Source of the DNA: a virus
Strand: one strand, 5' to 3'
IMG/VR virus record: IMGVR_UViG_3300008117_000083
Span: 1 to 45,161 of that record
DNA length: 45,161 bases
The notes below the pieces were generated by a model. That model did no database searches. It was given only the letters and a program-made list of their open reading frames with translations, and was not told the origin of the DNA. Below, one piece after another: positions 9,443 to 17,153 of the stretch. Numbering within the stretch: the first letter of the stretch is position 1; each line of letters starts with the position of its first letter. Position numbers and translations under genes: made by a program.

Positions 9443-9559
9443 CTACTCACCACCCTTCTTCTTATACGTTGACCAAGCAATAGCATAAATCTTAGACATA
9501 GGCCAATCAGGATTCTCCTCCTTCAAAGCCTTAACAATCTTATCAACACCGGCAGGCAT
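9443..9559 (-). CDS. Small conserved-looking protein (38 aa)
   Basis: A short gene with ATG at 9559 and GGAGG seven bases upstream. The product starts MPAGVDKIVKALKEENPDWP and continues M-S-K-I-Y-A-I-A-W-S-T-Y-K-K-K-G-G-E. This is an amphipathic helix, then a P-D-W-P turn and an A-Y-A-I-A-W-like helix with a basic end. The K-x-Y-A-I-A-W pattern is one I associate with tiny proteins next to DUF6321/DUF5872 genes in phages, from memory only. It is back-to-back with the 90-aa gene, which supports joint expression. Function unknown. Confidence 0.7.
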   Translation of the reverse strand: MPAGVDKIVKALKEENPDWPMSKIYAIAWSTYKKKGGE

Positions 9560-9622
9560 CCTAACCCCTCCGACGAAAATAAAACCGGCGAAGCCGATAC
9601 TTCCAATGTGCAAAACCACTCA

Positions 9623-10018
9623 TCAAGATCCCCTCGCCCTCTTACCAGCAGCCTTAGCCGCCTTAGTATTAGCAACAAACTGCCTACCAGCACGACTACC
9701 CTGACGCTTCTTACGATTCGTAGCCGCCTTCTCAGCAGGAGACAAACTCTTCCAAGCCTTATCCGGCAAGTATCGCGTAGTACCACCCTTACGCTCAGCA
9801 GGCTTACCATCACTAGTACGCCACTTCTCCTTAGTCCACTTAGACAGACTCTTCTGAGCCTTAGTCTTACGACCAGAATACTTACCACCAGCCTTCTTAT
9901 ACATCAACGTAGCCAATTGAGCCTTACGCGCACTCCACTGACCCGGCTTACCGCCCTTGCTACCAGCCTTAACCCTAGCAACAATACTTTTCCATAATGT
10001 TTCATTAGTACGCGACAT
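9623..10018 (-). CDS. DUF5872-like basic protein (131 aa)
   Basis: Key segments are L-W-K-S-I-V-A-R-V-K-A-G-S-K-G-G-K-P-G-Q-W-S-A-R-K-A-Q-L-A near 8-37 and S-K-W-T-K-E-K-W-R-T-S-D-G-K-P-A with Y-L-P-D-K-A-W at about 58-90, which match my recollection of DUF5872. The protein is strongly basic and ends in an A-K-A-A-K-A-A-G-K-R-A-R tail, suggesting DNA or RNA binding in the virion or soon after entry. It is the first gene after the capsid gene and is separated from it by a hairpin. The domain is of unknown function, so no activity is claimed. Confidence 0.75.
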   Translation of the reverse strand: MSRTNETLWKSIVARVKAGSKGGKPGQWSARKAQLATLMYKKAGGKYSGRKTKAQKSLSKWTKEKWRTSDGKPAERKGGTTRYLPDKAWKSLSPAEKAATNRKKRQGSRAGRQFVANTKAAKAAGKRARGS

Positions 10019-10040
10019 AAAGCCCCCTTACACTAGTATA

Positions 10041-10066
10041 GGGGAGGAAGCCGAAGCCTCCTCCCC
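10041..10066 (-). terminator. Hairpin with UUCG tetraloop after the capsid gene
   Basis: On the minus strand an 11-bp stem (one G-U pair) closes a C(UUCG)G tetraloop just below the capsid stop at 10075. There is no U-run, so it is more likely a transcript-stabilising or partial-stop element that keeps capsid mRNA high than a full terminator. Confidence 0.6.
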
Positions 10067-10074
10067 CACACCAA

Positions 10075-11370
10075 TTACACGCCGGTATCCGCCACCGTGT
10101 CAACCTTGATGCCCGTCACAACCATCTGGTTGTTACGACGAGTAACACCAATGTTCATGTACCGAGCCATAACCGCCTCAAAGACGTCATAACCCTGCAC
10201 CTGACGCAGCGTCGAACCATCCATATCAAGGAAATGCCAATCCTGATCCGAGAACACCTTCATGGTGGACTCGTCAATCATGTAGATGCGCCCATAAGGA
10301 GCATCAATGTCCGCAATCAGCGGCATCCCATTGTACGTCAGCGTCTTGAAGCCAGCGCCGAGGTTCAGCCCCGAATCCGGCTCAATGTAACGCACGTCAT
10401 CCTCAAGCAGCATATAAAACTCGCGCTGCACACCCAGCGACGTAATCATCGCCGTCGGAGCAACACCCTCAAGCCGCACGAGGTTAATCGCCTTCTGCAA
10501 GTCCTCCTTGGAGAGAACGCCGTTACCGGCAGCGTCAGCAATCGCCATACGCTTGTTATCCCACCACGAATTACCAGCATCATACGGATCAATACCACCA
10601 AATGTATTAGAACCATTGCTCGGCGTATCAGCATCAACAATGCGCTGAAGACCGTCAATCTCGTTCGACTTGGAAGTCTCCGAAGAAGCACCACCATTCG
10701 TAGCCGAACCAGCACGACTCACGTAATGCGAAGAAGACGTGGTAACAGCAGCACCAGAAATGGTGATCGTAGCATTGTCATAATCAACGCCATTGATCTC
10801 CCGACCAGCCGCAACAACATCAACATCAGCCGTAGTACCAATATCAATCAGCATACCAACATAAAGCCAACCCTTACGGATCGCCTCCTTGCCAGCAGCC
10901 GAATTCAGGCTAACAGTGGTGGAAGCGGTCGTCGTACCACACTGAGCGATAAGAGCCGTACCATCACCATACACCTGACGAGCAAGATCACGACGAAGAT
11001 CATTACGAAGACCGTCCAACTCAGACTTAAGAACCTGCAAGAACGAACCAGCCTCATTCTTCGTCTTAGCAACCGACGGACCAGTAACCTGAACAGCACC
11101 ATACAGGTACTTCAGATCATACGTCGCCTTATCGTAACCCTGCTTACCAGCAACCGGCAGGGCCGCCTGCTCAGCACGCGCACCAATACCACCAGAACGA
11201 GTCTTATGCAGCGGAATATACGCATACTTACCAACCAAATCCTCCGAACGCGACTCAAGCCGCGAAAGGAGAAGAACCTCATTGTTCAACTGCTCCGCAA
11301 CAGGCCCAAGGTAGTACTCCTTGAGAATGTTAGAGAGCGTGGAAAGAGTAGCACCATCAGTAGCAGCCAT
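10075..11370 (-). CDS. Major capsid protein (431 aa)
   Basis: Length, position directly after the scaffold, and fold-typical segments support a HK97-type major capsid protein. These include the N-terminal L-S-N-I-L-K-E-Y-Y-L-G-P-V helix, K-Y-A-Y-I-P-L-H, a D-G-L-R-N-D-L-R-R-D-L-A-R-Q-V-Y-G-D-G spine helix near 120, M-I-T-S-L-G-V-Q-R-E-F-Y and the L-T-Y-N-G-M-P-L-I-A-D P-loop-like strand near 330-355. ATG at 11370 follows a strong AGGAGG. Codons ending in C (gac, aac, atc, ctc) are visibly more frequent than in neighbouring T-ending genes, fitting high expression. It is followed by a stable hairpin. No cleavage site or protease gene is obvious. Confidence 0.88.
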   Translation of the reverse strand: MAATDGATLSTLSNILKEYYLGPVAEQLNNEVLLLSRLESRSEDLVGKYAYIPLHKTRSGGIGARAEQAALPVAGKQGYDKATYDLKYLYGAVQVTGPSVAKTKNEAGSFLQVLKSELDGLRNDLRRDLARQVYGDGTALIAQCGTTTASTTVSLNSAAGKEAIRKGWLYVGMLIDIGTTADVDVVAAGREINGVDYDNATITISGAAVTTSSSHYVSRAGSATNGGASSETSKSNEIDGLQRIVDADTPSNGSNTFGGIDPYDAGNSWWDNKRMAIADAAGNGVLSKEDLQKAINLVRLEGVAPTAMITSLGVQREFYMLLEDDVRYIEPDSGLNLGAGFKTLTYNGMPLIADIDAPYGRIYMIDESTMKVFSDQDWHFLDMDGSTLRQVQGYDVFEAVMARYMNIGVTRRNNQMVVTGIKVDTVADTGV

Positions 11371-11396
11371 TCTTTCACCTCCTATAATAGATAAAC

Positions 11397-12209
11397 CTAG
11401 GAGATATTACGAAGCGCCTCCATAGCCGCCTTATGCGCATCATCCAAAGAGTTAAACTCCTTAGCGGGAACATTAGACGGCCCACCCGGAGCCGGAGTAG
11501 CACCATGCGGCACAGTCTTCGCCTGCAAATAATTACCAAGCAAACGCTGCTGAATAGCATGATACTGCTCCGCAGCAGCAATCAAATCACCACCAGTAGA
11601 ATGCGCAAGAGCATACACAGCATCCATATCATCATCCGAAAAATTCGGATTCGTCGTACGAATCGTCTGCTCCTGCTGTTCCAACTCCTGCTCAAGAATC
11701 TGAAGTTCGCGCTGCTCAAGCATCTCCTGCCTAAACATCCGCATCTCCTCCAACTCTTGCACAAGAGACTCTGGAAGCCCCTCATAACTAGTCTCCTCAA
11801 CAACAGGCTCATCCATAACAGGCGCTTGGTTGTGGCCAGCCATACCCAACTGATTAGAAACATGATGCACAAACTTTTCTGCAAAAGCCGGATCAGTATC
11901 TAACTGTTGAACAAACTGCACCATCCGTACAGCCTCCTCCGGATCAACCTCCATCTCGCCAAGAGCACCAAACTTATTGCGCATCTCAGCAAGTTCCTGA
12001 GTCTTACGAGTGTAATCAGCCTGCATAGACTTATACACCAACTGCATATCCTCAGGAAGAGCATTCGGATCAAAACCAGTAAAGGGTTCCGGCTCAACCG
12101 AATTATCCTCAACCACAATGTCCGAATCAACCGGAGCCGCCTCCCCATACGAATCAGGCAACTCCGCCGACAGCGCATCCAAAGCGCCATCCATATCAAT
12201 CTCACTCAT
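11397..12209 (-). CDS. Scaffolding protein (270 aa)
   Basis: Acidic at the N-terminus (D-M-D-G-A-L-D-A-L-S-A-E-L), with a long coiled-coil region rich in Glu/Gln at about 145-200 (L-V-Q-E-L-E-E-M-R-M-F-R-Q-E-M-L-E-Q-R-E-L), and located between the portal block and the capsid gene. These are the hallmarks of a podovirus scaffold that guides capsid assembly and is then released. The C-terminal helix (D-D-A-H-K-A-A-M-E-A-L-R-N) is a plausible capsid-binding end. The start is taken as ATG 12209, seven bases after AAGGAG, in preference to a TTG one codon upstream. Confidence 0.8.
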   Translation of the reverse strand: MSEIDMDGALDALSAELPDSYGEAAPVDSDIVVEDNSVEPEPFTGFDPNALPEDMQLVYKSMQADYTRKTQELAEMRNKFGALGEMEVDPEEAVRMVQFVQQLDTDPAFAEKFVHHVSNQLGMAGHNQAPVMDEPVVEETSYEGLPESLVQELEEMRMFRQEMLEQRELQILEQELEQQEQTIRTTNPNFSDDDMDAVYALAHSTGGDLIAAAEQYHAIQQRLLGNYLQAKTVPHGATPAPGGPSNVPAKEFNSLDDAHKAAMEALRNIS

Positions 12210-12213
12210 CAAC

Positions 12214-12741
12214 CTACTCCTTGTTTTCTAAGAGTCCCACGGATTTGGGTTGCTCTTCTACAATCACCTCACCATCAATAATCTCACTCGCACGAGACTC
12301 AGCCGCACCAATAAGACCATCAACAAAACCCCCCATAAGTTCCTTCATATCCTCACGCGAAGGAAGCGTATGAACAGTCTCAGTCCGCTTAGTCGCCAAA
12401 CCCGACGCCAAACGAATCTTATCATCCATAATACCAACAACAGTAGCAACCGCAGACAACTGCTTCACCTCAGCCTGAGGAATCAACTCCTCCAACTTAA
12501 GAATAGCCTGCTCACGCACACGACTAGCGTGCTGAACAAACCCCTCCGCAGCCTTCTCCACAAGCCCACTACTACCCTCAGGAGGCCCATCCGCCTCCCA
12601 CTCACGAATCCAATAACGCAAAGTACCATGCGGAACACCCGTCTCACGACTCGTCTTACGCACATTACGATCATTCAACACCCACTGCACATAAGCGTCC
12701 GCCTTATCCTGCGTAGACCACTCAGTCTTAGCCAATGTCAC
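12214..12741 (-). CDS. Helix-turn-helix protein, putative small terminase subunit (about 175 aa)
   Basis: The N-terminal part W-S-T-Q-D-K-A-D-A-Y-V-Q-W-V-L-N-D-R-N followed by T-S-R-E-T-G-V-P-H-G-T-L-R-Y-W-I-R-E-W is a clear helix-turn-helix. The helical centre holds E-V-K-Q-L-S-A-V-A-T-V-V-G-I-M-D-D-K with L-A-S-G-L-A-T-K-R, a form seen in phage TerS-like proteins. This gives a DNA-binding, oligomerising small terminase as the best guess, although it sits after the portal and not beside TerL. The start is GTG 12741 (or TTG 12735), inside the 3' end of the portal gene, so coupling is likely. A transcription factor is the main alternative. Confidence 0.65.
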   Translation of the reverse strand: MTLAKTEWSTQDKADAYVQWVLNDRNVRKTSRETGVPHGTLRYWIREWEADGPPEGSSGLVEKAAEGFVQHASRVREQAILKLEELIPQAEVKQLSAVATVVGIMDDKIRLASGLATKRTETVHTLPSREDMKELMGGFVDGLIGAAESRASEIIDGEVIVEEQPKSVGLLENKE

Positions 12742-15064
12742 TCGCCTTCTCCATATAACGCTGCTGCAACTTCTGCTGCTCCAACGCCTGATTACCAATC
12801 AACTTATCAATAACACCCTGCTGATAATCCTGAACACCCGCAAACTGCGTCTCAGGAGCATTCGGCTTATCCTTATTATCAATAACCACAGTATCCAACG
12901 CAGGCTCCAACAACTCCTGCGGAGTAACATTCTGCACACCAGCCTGATTAAGAATCTTAGAACCAGTAGTAGGCCCAACCGCACCACGCAACTGCATCGT
13001 AACCTTAGGCGGATCACTCTTCGGAACACCCTCAGACTCAACCTTCTTCTGCGTCAACTCAAAATGCTTATAAAACCGCGCCTGAACACTCATAGGCAAC
13101 GAATCAAACTCTGCACTCTTCATAAACGCCGAATGAACCTCCAAATGCACCGCAGAATTCTCAAACGGCAACGGCGACAAACCAGCATCAATACTCTGCT
13201 CCAACACCTCAGGCGACAACGAAGACGCCTGCCCCGTCTCAGGATCAACCTGCGGATTCTGCATCATCATCATAATCTGACTAGCAGCCTGATTAGCAGC
13301 ATTCATATTAACCGCAACACCATCCATCAACTTATCATGCTCACGCATAGCCTGCTCCTCATCCGCCTCAAACTGCATCTGAAGCGTCTTAAAATCAGCC
13401 ATATCAAGATACTTATACGCCTTCGTAGGCGACAAAATACCCAACTGCAACAACTGCAACACGCGAGCCTGACGCCCAGCACGAGTACGCGGAAGACCAG
13501 AACCAGCCTCAACCCTAACCTGCACACCCTTAATAAGATCCGCATCCTCAAACCGCTCAACCTTAGGCTTAGAGCCCGAACCATTAATAATAAGCATACG
13601 CGGCTCCTGATAATACTTCTGCGCCAACTGCAACAACTGATTACCACACCGCTCCAACGACTTCTCCATAAGCATAATCTGCGGAGCCAAACGATCAACA
13701 GCAGCCTCCTGCAACAAATCAATCGCCACACCAGCCTCAACATTCGGCGGCACATCCCCCTGCAACACCTCAGTCAAACCAAAAATATCCTTCAACCGCG
13801 CACCAAGATCCTGCAAATGCTCAAACACATAAGAAGGAAGCGACGGAATCGGAATACTCTCAGGCACCTTACCCGCAACCGGATTATACTCAAAAATAGC
13901 CCCCGGCTCATCCGTAATACGCTGACGCAAAGAACCCACCGGAGCCAACATCTGCGGCTTCAACGTAAGATTCTTATACTCAATAATCTGCGACAACGAC
14001 CGATTCAACTCCTTCTGAAGCGGAATCGCGTGCTCAACCACACTCTGATCCCACAATTGTCCCGGCACACGCATACCCGGAAACTTCACCAACGGCAACT
14101 CCTCAAACGGGTACGGCCACGGAGCATCATACAACACAATCGAAGGATCCTTCGTAAACACCACAAAACGCCCCTCAGGATACTTACCACCCGGCAAAAA
14201 ATACCCATAAAACACTTCACGAACATTCTCCTCAGACTTCGACTCCAACGAGCCAAACACACCCGGAAGCGTCTCATCAGGATACTTATTAACCGCATTC
14301 GCCTTCAAACGAACATTATACCGCTCAAAAATCTCATCAGGACTCATAGGATGCACACAAAACGCATACTGACAATCCTCAAACACCTGAGCAGAATCAT
14401 CCAACAACACATCAAACGGCGACAACACATCAACACGAATCTCGCCCTGATAAATACGCCGCTCAAACTCTGACGAATCAATACCCTCAGCCTCAAGATT
14501 CTTCTCAAAAAAATGCTGAACAAGCGGATCAACAATAGGCCGCCCCATAGGATCAAGCATAACCCGCATACCCGGACCAGACTTATCATCCCACGTAACC
14601 TTCCAAAACCCATTACCACAAATAATACTCCACATCATCGCCTCTTCCCGCTTCTCAGTCAAATGCAAAGCATCCCACCAATAATCAAGAAGATTCTCAG
14701 CCACCTCAGTAGCCTTCTGCGCCTCAAACGACGCCTGACCCGGAGTCGCAAAAAACTGCGGCTTCGACTTCACAAGACGCGCCAACAACCCATGCGTATT
14801 CGGAGCAATCTGATTCGACACAAGCCGAACACGATAACGCGGCTTATCACCCTCATCCGTAGGAAGCGACTCAATCCGCCGCGACTTACGATTATAAAAC
14901 ACATACTGCTTACCCTTATAAAACGCCAAATTCAACTTCCACTGGCGCTCAAGCGTCTCACGCTGACGCCGCAAATCCTCAACCTTCTTAACTAACTTAT
15001 CGGCAGGGGCAAAACCCGCAGGCCGATTCTCATCAGAATATGTCTGCGAATCCTCCACCCACAA
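12728..15064 (-). CDS. Portal protein (778 aa)
   Basis: A long portal, as in podoviruses with large C-terminal barrels. The N-terminus has L-V-K-K-V-E-D-L-R-R-Q-R-E-T-L-E-R-Q-W, then F-Y-K-G-K-Q-Y-V-F-Y and Q-I-A-P-N-T-H-G-L-L-A-R-L-V-K-S-K-P typical of the wing. Further on come I-C-G-N-G-F-W-K-V-T-W-D near 150, a crown/stem region with Q-K-E-L-N-R-S-L-S-Q-I-I-E-Y-K-N, and D-I-F-G-L-T-E-V-L-Q-G-D near 435. The C-terminal part is a Gln/Met-rich helical barrel. It should form the dodecameric DNA channel and bind TerL and the adaptor. Its 3' end overlaps the HTH gene by 14 bases. Confidence 0.88.
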   Translation of the reverse strand: MWVEDSQTYSDENRPAGFAPADKLVKKVEDLRRQRETLERQWKLNLAFYKGKQYVFYNRKSRRIESLPTDEGDKPRYRVRLVSNQIAPNTHGLLARLVKSKPQFFATPGQASFEAQKATEVAENLLDYWWDALHLTEKREEAMMWSIICGNGFWKVTWDDKSGPGMRVMLDPMGRPIVDPLVQHFFEKNLEAEGIDSSEFERRIYQGEIRVDVLSPFDVLLDDSAQVFEDCQYAFCVHPMSPDEIFERYNVRLKANAVNKYPDETLPGVFGSLESKSEENVREVFYGYFLPGGKYPEGRFVVFTKDPSIVLYDAPWPYPFEELPLVKFPGMRVPGQLWDQSVVEHAIPLQKELNRSLSQIIEYKNLTLKPQMLAPVGSLRQRITDEPGAIFEYNPVAGKVPESIPIPSLPSYVFEHLQDLGARLKDIFGLTEVLQGDVPPNVEAGVAIDLLQEAAVDRLAPQIMLMEKSLERCGNQLLQLAQKYYQEPRMLIINGSGSKPKVERFEDADLIKGVQVRVEAGSGLPRTRAGRQARVLQLLQLGILSPTKAYKYLDMADFKTLQMQFEADEEQAMREHDKLMDGVAVNMNAANQAASQIMMMMQNPQVDPETGQASSLSPEVLEQSIDAGLSPLPFENSAVHLEVHSAFMKSAEFDSLPMSVQARFYKHFELTQKKVESEGVPKSDPPKVTMQLRGAVGPTTGSKILNQAGVQNVTPQELLEPALDTVVIDNKDKPNAPETQFAGVQDYQQGVIDKLIGNQALEQQKLQQRYMEKASDIG

Positions 15065-15069
15065 CCTCC

Positions 15070-15189
15070 TTAATCAAAAACAATATCAGTCGGAGTCAAA
15101 CCAGTCTGCTCCAACAAACCACGATACTCACTAGGACTAATAAGATTCTGCTTCAAAGCCCAATCAAGATCCTGCTCGTCCTCACTCAC
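15070..15189 (-). CDS. Small protein upstream of portal (39 aa; longer frame to 15369 possible)
   Basis: The frame that ends at 15070 encodes E-D-E-Q-D-L-D-W-A-L-K-Q-N-L-I-S-P-S-E-Y and a T-G-L-T-P-T-D-I-V-F-D tail, with codons typical of this phage. I place the start at GTG 15189, which overlaps the stop of the 112-aa gene by 8 bases in the coupled style used elsewhere here. The frame stays open to a TTG at 15369 behind an AAGGAGG, giving 99 aa. In that added part, codons such as AGG, CGG and TTA are unlike the rest of the phage, so it may be a chance or overprinted frame. Function unknown. Confidence 0.5.
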   Translation of the reverse strand: MSEDEQDLDWALKQNLISPSEYRGLLEQTGLTPTDIVFD

Positions 15190-15520
15190 CCTTAACTGGC
15201 CCAGAGGCACGTCGCTTAACGGTTTGCTTCCCTCCAGCCTTAGCCTTTCCAGCCTTAACCGCTCCGTCTCCAGATTCAGCATCTCCTGCGTCCACGCCCT
15301 TTGCGTCTCCAGAATTTCCTGCATCACGCTTAACAAGAGTGTATCCCGCTTGTTCAGCCAACCAAACAATCGTTTCCTCCTTAACCAACTTCATACGAGA
15401 ATTGCCCATAGGCACCTTACGATTCTTATACGGCGTAACAACAACCTTATCACCCAAAGCAATACGATCCCCCGTAATAAAATCACGATTATACGAACTA
15501 ATATTCTCAATAAGACCCAT
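15182..15520 (-). CDS. Unknown protein with beta-rich N-terminus and Ala/Gly/Lys tail (112 aa)
   Basis: Starts MGLIENISSYNRDFITGDR just after the TerL stop (ATG 15520). Residues 18-60 look like a small beta-barrel (A-L-G-D-K-V-V-V-T-P-Y-K-N-R-K-V-P). The last 50 residues are a low-complexity D-A-G-x-S-G-D and K-A-G-K-A-K-A-G-G-K tail ending basic. Codons (gct, gtt, ggt, cgt, gat) match the phage average. It lies between TerL and the portal, where head-packaging accessory genes are usual, but I do not recognise a family. Confidence 0.7.
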   Translation of the reverse strand: MGLIENISSYNRDFITGDRIALGDKVVVTPYKNRKVPMGNSRMKLVKEETIVWLAEQAGYTLVKRDAGNSGDAKGVDAGDAESGDGAVKAGKAKAGGKQTVKRRASGPVKGE

Positions 15521-15521
15521 A

Positions 15522-16994
15522 TTACCACATACTCCCCATATACTCGTCAACAAAACGATCCTCCCGAATAATCTCAGAAGGCCTATCCTTCACAACCCAA
15601 TCAGGCAAACCATTCAACGTCTTCTCAGGCTCATTCAAAAACGATTCACCCAACAAAGCACCAGCAGTACGCAACGCAATCTCCACCGAATCCAAACAGT
15701 CATCCTTCGGATTACTAATACTCGCATCATAATTAATCCACTCATCAATAAAATCACGATGCTCCGCCCGAATCTGAACCTTACCAATCCTAAACAACGG
15801 ACTCATAGCCATAATACGCTCATACTTCTTACCCTTAGCAAAAATAGGAACAATAGGCGGCATACTAGGCAAACGCTCAGCCTGCTGCACAAGAGCAGCC
15901 TGATACGCATTCGACTCAATCCCAATAATATCCGGATTAAACCGCAAATGATACTCCTGAATCTTCTCCAACTGATCAGCAAACGGAATCTTCGCAGCAT
16001 ACTGCTCCAACAAAAACACCTGATTACGCTTCGACACACCAACAACACTAATCACAAAACGATCACCACGACCACTCATACTAACAGCCGGATCAACCCC
16101 AATATACGTCCGCAACTTCTCCAACGAACCATCCTCACTACGCGGCAAATCCTCATCCGAATAATAATGCAACCAATCACCCGCCAAATCCCGACCAGCC
16201 ATACTATCAAACGCCGCCATATACTCCTGCGCAAACAACAACGGATGATACCGCTGCTTCGTATACTCCCACTCACGCTTAGGAAAATACGGATTATCAA
16301 TACTACGATACTCCACACGACCCTGCTGCTTATCCGCAATCGCCTGCTTCGACCAGAACTCATCATAAAACCAATTCTTACCATCAGGCGTAGTAGTAGT
16401 AATAAGAAGCCCCTGCTTATCAGACAACGCAGGCCGCATAACCTGCCAAGGCTCCTCCGACCGAATAAACGCCGCCTCATCCATCCACAAAATATCCAAA
16501 CCCGCACCACGAAGACTCTGCGGATCATCAGACGACTTAAACTCAATAAGACTACCATTAGGAAACTCAAAAGTCATAGCGCCACGATTCTCTTTCACAT
16601 CCTTACCAATTTCCAAACCGGAACTCGTAATAACCTTACGCAAAGTCAAAAGAGCCGGACGCAAGACTTTATAATCCTTACTCGTAGCCCAAATCCACAA
16701 AGGACTCTTATCACCACTACCATGCGCATCCCGATGAAACTGCTCAGGATACAACGCATAAAACAACACCTCCCAAGCCGCCGAAAGCGTCTTACCACCA
16801 CGACGACCCGCCACAAGATGCCTAAACCGAGTCAACACCTCACCATCACTATTCGCATGAAACAACGATTGATAATAATGAGGCAAATACCCCTTACTCA
16901 TAAACCAACCAAACTTCTCAGGAAACCGAAGAAGAACCTCCTCCAACTCCCTAGGCTTCAGCGCAACACCTTCCTTAAAACTATAATTAGGCAT
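15522..16994 (-). CDS. terL: Large terminase subunit (490 aa)
   Basis: The packaging motor ATPase/nuclease. Walker A is G-R-R-G-G-K-T at 63-69, Walker B L-D-I-L-W-M-D-E at 166-173, and a T-T-T-T-P coupling motif sits near 199-203. The RNase H-like nuclease begins Y-I-G-V-D-P-A at 297-303, with further acidic positions in I-G-I-E-S-N (357-362) and K-D-D-C-L-D-S (430-436). Size and motif order are as expected for a complete TerL. I chose ATG 16994 (MPNYSFKEG) because AAGGAG lies seven bases upstream. A longer frame to 17030 lacks such a site and would overlap the zinc-ribbon gene. Confidence 0.93.
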   Translation of the reverse strand: MPNYSFKEGVALKPRELEEVLLRFPEKFGWFMSKGYLPHYYQSLFHANSDGEVLTRFRHLVAGRRGGKTLSAAWEVLFYALYPEQFHRDAHGSGDKSPLWIWATSKDYKVLRPALLTLRKVITSSGLEIGKDVKENRGAMTFEFPNGSLIEFKSSDDPQSLRGAGLDILWMDEAAFIRSEEPWQVMRPALSDKQGLLITTTTPDGKNWFYDEFWSKQAIADKQQGRVEYRSIDNPYFPKREWEYTKQRYHPLLFAQEYMAAFDSMAGRDLAGDWLHYYSDEDLPRSEDGSLEKLRTYIGVDPAVSMSGRGDRFVISVVGVSKRNQVFLLEQYAAKIPFADQLEKIQEYHLRFNPDIIGIESNAYQAALVQQAERLPSMPPIVPIFAKGKKYERIMAMSPLFRIGKVQIRAEHRDFIDEWINYDASISNPKDDCLDSVEIALRTAGALLGESFLNEPEKTLNGLPDWVVKDRPSEIIREDRFVDEYMGSMW

Positions 16995-17005
16995 ACGCCA
17001 ACTCC

Positions 17006-17143
17006 TTAATGAGGCCGATGATCCCCACACTTAGGACACTTAGAATAATAATGCGGATTATCCAAATCACAAGTATGACAATACCAAGGCTCCTTACGCT
17101 GCTCCTTGATAATCCGTTTTGGCTGAACATTAGACCCAAACAT
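17006..17143 (-). CDS. Small zinc-ribbon protein (45 aa)
   Basis: ATG at 17143 follows AAGGAG by six bases. The product begins MFGSNVQPKRIIKEQRKEP and then has W-Y-C-H-T-C and K-C-P-K-C-G-D-H, i.e. two C-x-x-C pairs 14 residues apart, a rubredoxin-like zinc knuckle. Its stop lies 11 bases above the TerL start, and the TerL ribosome site overlaps its end, so the two are surely co-expressed. It may be a DNA-contacting helper or a transcription-related protein. Zinc ribbons are too general for a firm role. Confidence 0.78.
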   Translation of the reverse strand: MFGSNVQPKRIIKEQRKEPWYCHTCDLDNPHYYSKCPKCGDHRPH

Positions 17144-17153
17144 TACCTACTCC

